38,026 nt of DNA from Ilumatobacteraceae bacterium (GTDB lineage: Bacteria; Actinomycetota; Acidimicrobiia; Acidimicrobiales; Ilumatobacteraceae), in the NCBI GenBank assembly GCA_030727685.1, contig JANRBC010000029.1, positions 1 through 38,026 of the forward strand. The letters run 5' to 3'. A program made the translations under genes and the position numbers. How positions within the stretch are numbered: position 1 is the stretch's first letter; every line of letters starts with the position of its first letter. Below the pieces are notes generated by a model, which saw only the letters and a program-made list of their open reading frames with translations, made no database searches and was not told the DNA's origin. Below are positions 7,955-14,131 of this stretch, one piece after another.

Positions 7955-8541
7955 GAATCAACTCCTCCGAAGCGACGATCGCGACGTTGAAAGTCATCAA
8001 TTGCCATTTGAATATGTTCAACATCACACCTAAGCCATGGAACATTCAAAAAAACAAGTTCGCTATATGCAAGTTCCCACATCAGCGATTCGGGAACCTG
8101 TGTTGGTGAACCCAAAATTAAAACTAAATCAGGTTCGCCCGAGGCAGGCGCAAGCAAGGTTGCGGCAAGTTTGTCTTCATCTATTTCTTGACTACCCAAT
8201 TGAGCCACCGCGTTGACAAATCGTTCTTGTCCGTCAGCACAAGTATCAACCACGACCATCAAACCTTGTTCGCCGATCACCGAAACACGATCTCCCGAGC
8301 GCTGACCTCCAAAAACAGAGATAATCGAATTACAAATCACCGAACGCTCGGTCGCGTTTGCGTGCCCCGAGTATGGATAAATCGATAGCCATCGAACACC
8401 GACGCCACCGACCGACTTAACGAGTGCATCAATTTGAAGCTTCCACTCATTTGGGGTTGTTTCGAGCCATTCAGCGATGGTGCCCGCACACACTAAGACA
8501 TGAGCCAAATCACCAGTTGTGTCGCGAGAGGTCTTAACCAC
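7951..8541 (-). CDS. Catalytically degenerate UppS-family protein (NgBR/Nus1-like cis-prenyltransferase subunit)
   Basis: A 196-residue protein of the undecaprenyl diphosphate synthase (cis-prenyltransferase) fold without the catalytic site. Aligned by its conserved His14 and Trp25, the family motif H..(5)..DGNGRW reads GTIAEW: the catalytic Asp is Gly20, Asn is Ile22 and Arg is Glu24. The FSxENWxRP motif is lost, and the Arg and Ser residues of the RTxGExRxSNFLLW block are replaced (LILGSPTQVPESLMW). What remains is AYSELVF with the metal-site Glu161, and a full C-terminal RRDRRFGG (residues 187-193) holding the RxG motif. It overlaps recO, the normal uppS position. The GTG start is preceded by GAGAG at a suitable distance. 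I infer a non-catalytic partner of the divergent UppS at 8604; degeneration into a pseudogene is less likely, as the frame is intact. Confidence 0.8.
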   Translation of the reverse strand: MVKTSRDTTGDLAHVLVCAGTIAEWLETTPNEWKLQIDALVKSVGGVGVRWLSIYPYSGHANATERSVICNSIISVFGGQRSGDRVSVIGEQGLMVVVDTCADGQERFVNAVAQLGSQEIDEDKLAATLLAPASGEPDLVLILGSPTQVPESLMWELAYSELVFLNVPWLRCDVEHIQMAIDDFQRRDRRFGGVDS

Positions 8542-8603
8542 TGTGACATTCTCTCACTTTCAAACGACCCGACTCGATAACCAGAGTTGTTAGCGTTCAA
8601 TTA
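8542..8603. promoter_or_regulatory. Divergent promoter region between the two UppS-family genes
   Basis: These 62 bases separate the two divergent start codons and must hold promoters for both, which would allow joint control. I cannot assign clear -35/-10 boxes. The region just before the plus-strand ATG is A+T-rich and lacks a Shine-Dalgarno sequence, consistent with a leaderless transcript. Confidence 0.4.
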
Positions 8604-9272
8604 ATGAGTTCGAAACCTCTACATGTCGCCTGCATTATGGACGGCAACGGCAGATGGGCTCGAAAACGGGGCCTGCCACGAACAGCTGGCCACACCGCAG
8701 GCGAAGAGTCACTCGCCGATGTTGTGCGTGCGGCGTCTAAGCGCGATGTCGCGTATCTGACAGTTTTTGGTTTCTCTACCGAGAACTGGGTGCGCCCGCG
8801 GGCAGAGGTGCGTCATATTCTTGGCCTGCATAAAAAACTTTTCGGCCGCATCGCCGAACTGAATGAAAATAATGTTCGCGTCAATTGGATAGGTCGCCCA
8901 TTCGATGAACCAGGCTCGCGCACGCCCCTATATGTGCAACGAGCAATTCGAAAAGCAATCGACGAAACCAAAACGAATACCGGCATGGTGTTGACGGTGG
9001 CATTTGACTACGGCTCGCGCAGCGAACTAACCAGAGCAGCCAAGCGAATCGTGGCCAACCAAACCGAACTTACACCCGCGAATCTACAGCTCAATCTTTA
9101 CGACGCTTCTTTGCCACCAGTTGACGTACTTGTTCGAACCTCAGGAGAATCTCGAATCTCAAATTTTTTGCTTTGGCAGATAAACGTGGCGAAAATTTAC
9201 TTCACAGACCGACCTTGGCCCGATTTTGACTCCGTCGAACTTGATGCCGCAATTGCATTAGCCAAAAATTAG
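8604..9272 (+). CDS. uppS: Short polyprenyl diphosphate synthase (UppS family) lacking the C-terminal RxG motif
   Basis: A cis-prenyltransferase that would extend an allylic diphosphate with IPP to give the lipid carrier for cell-wall synthesis. The catalytic motif HVACIMDGNGRWA (Asp13) is intact, as are His30, FSTENWVRP and RTSGESRISNFLLW (Arg178, Arg184, Ser186). Two features are abnormal. The conserved AYAELYF reads NVAKIYF, putting Lys197 where the Mg-binding Glu (Glu213 in E. coli) normally sits. The protein also ends at residue 222, just after WPDFD and one helix, without the terminal RRFGG. In homodimeric enzymes these elements complete an active site, so this protein may need the divergent partner at 7951. 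There is no Shine-Dalgarno sequence; it may be leaderless. Confidence 0.9.
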   Translation: MSSKPLHVACIMDGNGRWARKRGLPRTAGHTAGEESLADVVRAASKRDVAYLTVFGFSTENWVRPRAEVRHILGLHKKLFGRIAELNENNVRVNWIGRPFDEPGSRTPLYVQRAIRKAIDETKTNTGMVLTVAFDYGSRSELTRAAKRIVANQTELTPANLQLNLYDASLPPVDVLVRTSGESRISNFLLWQINVAKIYFTDRPWPDFDSVELDAAIALAKN

Positions 9273-9306
9273 TTGACAAGATCACAACGACAAACGAGAG
9301 ATTCAA

Positions 9307-11214
9307 GTGCCACTAAACAACGCTGATCAAGAGATTCTCGACGCTTTACGACAGGTAACCACAGAACTCGCTAATGCCGAAGAAAGACAAGGACAAGATG
9401 AGATGGCAGTTCTGGTCGGCCGTGCATTGCGCAAGAATCGACATCTCATCGTTCAAGCAGGCACGGGTACCGGCAAAACTCTGGGTTATTTGGTTCCGGC
9501 GATCATGTCGGGTCGACGTGTCGTCGTATCGACCGTCACAAAGGCGCTTCAGGATCAGCTCTCGCAAAATGATTTGCCACTATTGGCAAAGGCGCTGAAC
9601 CCGACTCTTGATCACAAGTTGACCTGGACAGTTCTTAAGGGTCGCAGCAACTACCTTTGCCGACAACGAATTGCCGAACTCGCCGACCGTGCACAATCTC
9701 GACTCGAACTTGACGATGTTTCTGCACGAACCAAATCAGATGTTAAAAAACTCTGTGAATGGGCCGGCACAACAGAAACTGGCGACGAAGGCGAACTTGA
9801 CTGGCAACCTCAACGCAATGCTTGGTCAATGGTCAGCGTTACAAGCGAAGAGTGCCCTGGCGCATCTCGATGTCCGCATGGTGAAAGTTGTTTTTCTGAA
9901 CGTGCGCGAACAGAGAGTCAATCCTCAGACATCGTCATCGTTAACGGTTGGCTATATGCACTGGATATTGTCACTGAAGGCACGATCATCGGCGAACACG
10001 ATGTCGTAATTTTTGATGAGGCTCACGAACTTGAAGACGTTGTAACTGATTCGGCAGGTCTTGCACTTTCGCCAAGCCGAATCACATCGATTGGTTCGGC
10101 GATGCGATCGATCATCCGCGACGACGCCATGTCAGGTGGCTTTGCAAAGAGCGCCGCCAGATTACGAGATGCACTCGTGCCACACATCAACAAGCGCGTC
10201 GTTTTGCCCTTAGATAACGAATCTCGTGAAACTCTTGTCGAGGTACGCGGTCGTGCGAATGAGGCACTTGATTCATTACGAACTATCGCCACCAACGATG
10301 AATCTGCCAAGCAACGCAAACTACGCGCACAATCTCTATGCACTCGTTTCATCGAAGAAATCGATCTTGCTCTGACTAACCGCAGTGGTTATGTCGCATA
10401 TGTTGCCGGCACACCCGACCGTTGTTCGCTCGAGATGCGACCACTGAATATCGGTGCAACACTGCATGAAGCCGTGTGGTCACAGCGCACAGCCATTTTG
10501 ACCAGTGCGACAATACCCACGAATCTGCCCGAGCGAATTGGGCTTGTACCCGAGAGTTTCGACGCATGCCACGTTGCTAGTCCGTTTGACTATGAAAACA
10601 ACTCGCTTTTGTACTGCGCCTCGCATTTACCTGACCCTGCTCAAGGCCCGCGTGACAAAGCTGTTCATCGCGAAATCGAAGAGTTGATTAATGCTGCAGG
10701 CGGAAGAACTCTGGCTTTGTTCACTAGTTATGCACGCCTCAATGCTGCATACAGCGATCTCGAGAACAAACTTGACTTTAAAGTTTTGAAGCAAGATGAT
10801 TTTCCAAAAATGGAACTTCTGAGAAAATTCGCCGAAGATGAATCAACTTGTTTGTTTGCAACGCAGAGTTTTTTTCAAGGTGTCGACGTGCCAGGGCAAA
10901 CTCTCAGTCTCGTAATTATTGATCGTCTGCCGTTTCCTGTTCCGACTGATCCGTTGATGAGTGCGCGACGTGACGCCTACGGTAAGTCGGCGTTTACAGC
11001 GATCGACATACCGATTGCCGCAACCAAATTGGCACAAGCTGCAGGTCGACTGATTCGAACACAAACTGATCTCGGTGTCGTCGCAGTGCTTGACCCTCGA
11101 CTCGTCACAAAGGGTTACGGCAAATCAATCATCGAAATGTTGCCCCCAATGGAATTCACTAACAAACCAGAGCGTGCAAAAGAATTTTTAAGTTACGCAG
11201 TTAAAAGTCGATAA
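9307..11214 (+). CDS. DinG/XPD-family ATP-dependent DNA helicase
   Basis: A superfamily 2 iron-sulfur helicase acting 5' to 3', 635 residues. Walker A is AGTGTGKTL (residues 51-59), and the DEAH box is at 237-240. Four cysteines that should hold a 4Fe-4S cluster lie between them: Cys118, Cys183, Cys189 and Cys195. C-terminal motifs include LTSATI, FATQSFFQGVDVPG and the arginine motif QAAGRLIRTQ. It starts with GTG. There is no N-terminal exonuclease domain, so it is the actinobacterial DinG/YoaA type with a likely role in DNA repair or replication-conflict resolution. Its 3' end overlaps the convergent response regulator gene by 22 bases. Confidence 0.92.
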   Translation: MPLNNADQEILDALRQVTTELANAEERQGQDEMAVLVGRALRKNRHLIVQAGTGTGKTLGYLVPAIMSGRRVVVSTVTKALQDQLSQNDLPLLAKALNPTLDHKLTWTVLKGRSNYLCRQRIAELADRAQSRLELDDVSARTKSDVKKLCEWAGTTETGDEGELDWQPQRNAWSMVSVTSEECPGASRCPHGESCFSERARTESQSSDIVIVNGWLYALDIVTEGTIIGEHDVVIFDEAHELEDVVTDSAGLALSPSRITSIGSAMRSIIRDDAMSGGFAKSAARLRDALVPHINKRVVLPLDNESRETLVEVRGRANEALDSLRTIATNDESAKQRKLRAQSLCTRFIEEIDLALTNRSGYVAYVAGTPDRCSLEMRPLNIGATLHEAVWSQRTAILTSATIPTNLPERIGLVPESFDACHVASPFDYENNSLLYCASHLPDPAQGPRDKAVHREIEELINAAGGRTLALFTSYARLNAAYSDLENKLDFKVLKQDDFPKMELLRKFAEDESTCLFATQSFFQGVDVPGQTLSLVIIDRLPFPVPTDPLMSARRDAYGKSAFTAIDIPIAATKLAQAAGRLIRTQTDLGVVAVLDPRLVTKGYGKSIIEMLPPMEFTNKPERAKEFLSYAVKSR

Positions 11215-11882
11215 CCCATTCCTCGAACTGTCGCAATTATTTTTGGCTCATCGGGGACATCTTCTATCTTCAATCGCAAGCGCCTGATATGTGCATCCAC
11301 AAGCCGACTGTCCCCGAGATATTCGTAACCCCACACAAGTTCAAGCAACTGGTCGCGCGACAGAACTTTGTTCGCATTTTCCATGAATATATGCAAAAGT
11401 CGATATTCGGTTTTTGTGAGCGGAAGCTCGACTCCTGCCTTTAAAACGATCCCTTGATCGCTGCGCATCTCAACATCACGCACCGTGAAGCGTTCGATCG
11501 TTGCCGAATTTGTCGACAACAGAGTTGTTCGACGCAGCGCTGCGCGAATTCGTGCCGCGAGTTCTTTTGCCACGACTGGTTTTGTCACATAGTCGTCGGC
11601 GCCGGCCTCGAGACCAGCGACTAAATCGTGAGTGTCAGTTTGTGCGGTGACCATAATTATCGGTACCAGACTTTTGCTTCGCAGTTCGCGGCAAACATCG
11701 AAACCCGACATGTCCGGCAATCTCAAATCAAGCAACACAAGGTCAACAGTCTCAGACGCAAAAGTATTTAAGCCCGATTGCCCATCAGGTGATTCGAGAA
11801 CCTTGTAACCCTCATCTTCGAGTGCAAGCCGCAATGCTGCGCGAATGGCGCGGTCATCTTCTATAAAAAGCAAAGTCTGCAC
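11193..11882 (-). CDS. OmpR/PhoB-family response regulator (MtrA-like)
   Basis: Two-component transcription factor, 229 residues. Receiver domain 1-115 has the acidic pair Asp9/Asp10, phosphoacceptor Asp52 in LVLLDLRLPD, Thr79 and Lys101 in VTKP. The winged-helix DNA-binding domain (about 130-229) ends in LVDAHIRRLRLKIEDVP and TVRGMGYRL, typical of the OmpR/PhoB group. It lies divergent from the histidine kinase gene, separated by a 168-base region with repeats that may be its own binding sites. By context (kinase followed by a GerMN lipoprotein) it is a candidate MtrA equivalent; the exact orthology is inferred. Confidence 0.93.
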   Translation of the reverse strand: MQTLLFIEDDRAIRAALRLALEDEGYKVLESPDGQSGLNTFASETVDLVLLDLRLPDMSGFDVCRELRSKSLVPIIMVTAQTDTHDLVAGLEAGADDYVTKPVVAKELAARIRAALRRTTLLSTNSATIERFTVRDVEMRSDQGIVLKAGVELPLTKTEYRLLHIFMENANKVLSRDQLLELVWGYEYLGDSRLVDAHIRRLRLKIEDVPDEPKIIATVRGMGYRLLTA

Positions 11883-11913
11883 GGTGCTCTATTCTGCCCT
11901 GAAGTTCAATTTT

Positions 11914-11930
11914 GTTACCAGAAAGTCACA
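11914..11930. promoter_or_regulatory. Candidate response-regulator site: direct repeat with 11-base spacing
   Basis: GTTACC (11914-11919) and GTCACA (11925-11930) form an imperfect direct repeat whose starts are 11 bases apart, one helical turn. OmpR/PhoB-family regulators usually bind tandem half-sites at this spacing. It lies 32 bases upstream of the response regulator start, so autoregulation is plausible. A third GTCACA is at 11974-11979. Confidence 0.4.
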
Positions 11931-11977
11931 GATTTATCGGGGTTCCGTCAAACAGGCCAAGCAGTATTGGGTTGTCA

Positions 11978-12018
11978 CACCGGCGGGAAGTCTTGCTCCC
12001 CCTTGACTCCCGCCGGTG
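11978..12018. repeat. GC-rich perfect 11-base inverted repeat between the divergent two-component genes
   Basis: caccggcggga (11978-11988) and tcccgccggtg (12008-12018) are exact inverted repeats with a 19-base spacer. The spacer holds ccccc (11998-12002) that could alternatively pair with ggggg at 12018-12022. As RNA it would be a strong stem-loop in the kinase leader; as DNA it could be an operator. It is the only large G+C-rich hairpin I noticed in a gene-free stretch of this window. Confidence 0.6.
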
Positions 12019-12050
12019 GGGGTTGACGAAATTCCCGCAATGCTTGAGGT

Positions 12051-13508
12051 GTGCAAGGCCGATCTGAAACACCTAGCTCAGACCGAAGAAACGTGTTTTC
12101 ACGTTTAGGCGTGTTCAGACACAACCTTCGTGGTCTTCGCGGACGCATGGTGCTTTATTTCAGTCTCAGCGCATTTGCAGCGGCCGTCTCCTTGAGCATC
12201 GTCACTTACGCATCAACGAGGGCATACCTACTTGATCAACGGTCTGAACTTGCGACGAGTCAAGCCATTAATAACGCACAACTATTGCGAACACTCGTCG
12301 GCGTTAACCCACAAGATGCCGGCGACATTGTTACCAACATTCGCACCGAGGCCGGCGGCTACGCAATTCTTTATTTAAATGATGAAGATTCATTTTTTGC
12401 ACAAGAGCCACTGCGTTTCACACAATCGAATTTACCGACTGATTTATTGACAAGAACTCTCGGTGGTAAAAGTTCTCGACAACGCTTTGAATTTAATGGT
12501 GAGCCGTACGAAGCGCTCGGCATTTCAATCTCGGCGATTTCCGGACACTACTTTGAGGCGTTTCCGTTAACTGACGTTGAGCGCACGCTTAATACGATTC
12601 GAACAACGCTCACTTTCGGCATCATCTTGATCACACTTGCCGGCGGCATCTTTGGTTTTTCAAGCAGCAGCAGCGTGCTGAGACCGTTGCGCAGAGTCGC
12701 ATCAGTTGCGACCGATATCGCATCTGGTGGTTTAGATGTGCGTCTCGAAGATGAACGTGACCCCGAACTCTCAAGACTCGCCGACTCGTTTAACAACATG
12801 GTTGACGCCGTGCAAACTCGTATTCAACGAGAAACAAGATTCGCTAGCGACGTGAGTCATGAGCTTCGCTCGCCAATCACCGCACTTGCGGCTTCTGTCG
12901 AAGTGATGCAGAGTCGGCGCGACGACCTAAGTGATCGAAACAAGCAGGCGTTTGACATCATCGCAAGTCAGGTACGTCGCTTCGATCGCACGGTGCTCGA
13001 TTTGCTCGAACTTTCACGTCTGGACGCAGGTGCCGGCAGAACCCAAGAAGAAACCGTCAACCTCGCTGATCTTGTAAAACGAGTTGCGCAACGACATGGT
13101 TTCGCCGAAATTCCGTTTGCAACCAACCTTGACGACTCCGATGAAACTGTTCTCGATAAACGACGAATTGAACGCATCGTTTTGAATCTTCTCGAAAATG
13201 CACGTGATCATGCTGGTGGTGCCACAGCAATCTCGGTTACAGGCGACGAACGAGAACTGCGAATCGCTGTAGAAGATGCTGGCGCAGGTGTCGCCCAAAG
13301 CGAACGTGAAAGAATCTTCGAAAGGTTTGCTCGGGGTACGGCATCTAGAAACAGCACCGGAAGCGGACTTGGACTTGCAATTGTGCAAGAACACGCACGC
13401 GCTCTCGGGGGTAAGGCGTGGGTCGAGATAAGCACCAGCGGAGGCGCAAGGTTCATGGTTTCGATTCTGCGCAGTGGTTCAACCGAGTTAACCAAGCCGA
13501 TGTTATGA
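12051..13508 (+). CDS. Membrane sensor histidine kinase (MtrB-like)
   Basis: A 485-residue kinase with two membrane segments (about 32-55 and 185-205) flanking an extracytoplasmic domain of about 130 residues. A HAMP linker follows (about 206-258), then the H-box FASDVSHELRSP with phosphoacceptor His270, N-box NLLENARDHA and the ATP-lid motifs IFERFARG and GSGLGLAIV. The GTG at 12051 abuts a GAGGT and so lacks proper spacing; GTG codons at 12093 or 12111 are possible starts. The gene runs into the lipoprotein gene with an ATGA overlap, the mtrB-lpqB arrangement, and is divergent from the response regulator. Confidence 0.9.
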   Translation: MQGRSETPSSDRRNVFSRLGVFRHNLRGLRGRMVLYFSLSAFAAAVSLSIVTYASTRAYLLDQRSELATSQAINNAQLLRTLVGVNPQDAGDIVTNIRTEAGGYAILYLNDEDSFFAQEPLRFTQSNLPTDLLTRTLGGKSSRQRFEFNGEPYEALGISISAISGHYFEAFPLTDVERTLNTIRTTLTFGIILITLAGGIFGFSSSSSVLRPLRRVASVATDIASGGLDVRLEDERDPELSRLADSFNNMVDAVQTRIQRETRFASDVSHELRSPITALAASVEVMQSRRDDLSDRNKQAFDIIASQVRRFDRTVLDLLELSRLDAGAGRTQEETVNLADLVKRVAQRHGFAEIPFATNLDDSDETVLDKRRIERIVLNLLENARDHAGGATAISVTGDERELRIAVEDAGAGVAQSERERIFERFARGTASRNSTGSGLGLAIVQEHARALGGKAWVEISTSGGARFMVSILRSGSTELTKPML

Positions 13509-14131
13509 AACGAGTCTTCGCTCTTTTACTTGTTGTATCTATCACTGGCTGCGGTGTGCCACGAGCAAGCAAAATCATTGAAATATCTGCGTCAGAATTG
13601 CCACAAGAACTAAATCAACAACCAACAACTACGACTACTTCAACTACGGTCGCCGCAGACGCATCGGTCAAAGAAATTCAACAGCCCACAAGCGAAGTGC
13701 TCTCTGAGCCTGTGGAGCTTTACTACATCAGCGATGGTCGGCTCGTCGCGACTACTCAATCGATTGTTAGCCCGGCGACTATCTCGCAAGTATTGGCCGC
13801 ACTGCTCGCCGGACCACCAACTGGCGACAACGGTCTCGGTTTACGAAGCGCGCTACCCAACGAACTGAATGCCGAGATCAATGTTTCAAAAGGTGTCGCC
13901 CAGATCAACACAATTGCGGAACTCTTGACTGAGCTCTCGCCAATTGATCAGCGTTTAGCCATCGCTCAACTTGTTTTGACTTTCACCCGTCGCCCTGGCG
14001 TCGGCCAGGTAATTTTTACAGTCGACGGACAAAATGTCGCCGTGCCGCGGGGTCGCGGTGATCTTGCCAAACCCGGAGCAACTGTAAGTTTCGACGACTA
14101 CTCTTCGCTAATAGTCGCCCTTGCCGGCTAA
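13505..14131 (+). CDS. GerMN-domain lipoprotein (LpqB-like)
   Basis: A 208-residue secreted lipoprotein. The ATG at 13505 (ATGA overlap with the kinase stop) is followed by a signal peptide, FALLLVVSITGC, with the lipobox cysteine at residue 16. A Thr/Gln-rich linker (about 35-50) precedes one GerMN domain (about 65-190): ELYYISDGRLVATTQ, LLAGPP, LRSALPNE, VAQINT and the late segment VPRGRGDLAKPG. In actinobacteria LpqB, with two GerMN domains and a beta-propeller, works with the MtrAB kinase system; this protein is much shorter. Regulation of the adjacent kinase is inferred from context. Confidence 0.85.
   Translation: MKRVFALLLVVSITGCGVPRASKIIEISASELPQELNQQPTTTTTSTTVAADASVKEIQQPTSEVLSEPVELYYISDGRLVATTQSIVSPATISQVLAALLAGPPTGDNGLGLRSALPNELNAEINVSKGVAQINTIAELLTELSPIDQRLAIAQLVLTFTRRPGVGQVIFTVDGQNVAVPRGRGDLAKPGATVSFDDYSSLIVALAG

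Noticed and set aside
9273..9306. Possible remnant of a UppS C-terminus after the stop of the plus-strand uppS
   Set aside because: Reading on in frame gives an Arg-rich stretch but no RRFGG-like sequence, so I do not claim a recently broken C-terminus.
11883..12050. Possible structured RNA gene in the largest intergenic gap
   Set aside because: Beyond the inverted repeat reported separately, I see no tRNA cloverleaf or known ncRNA pattern, so no RNA gene is called.
13418..13504. N-terminal extension of the GerMN lipoprotein
   Set aside because: Starting here would bury the signal peptide 29 residues inside the protein; the ATG at 13505 gives a normal lipoprotein signal and an ATGA overlap with the kinase.
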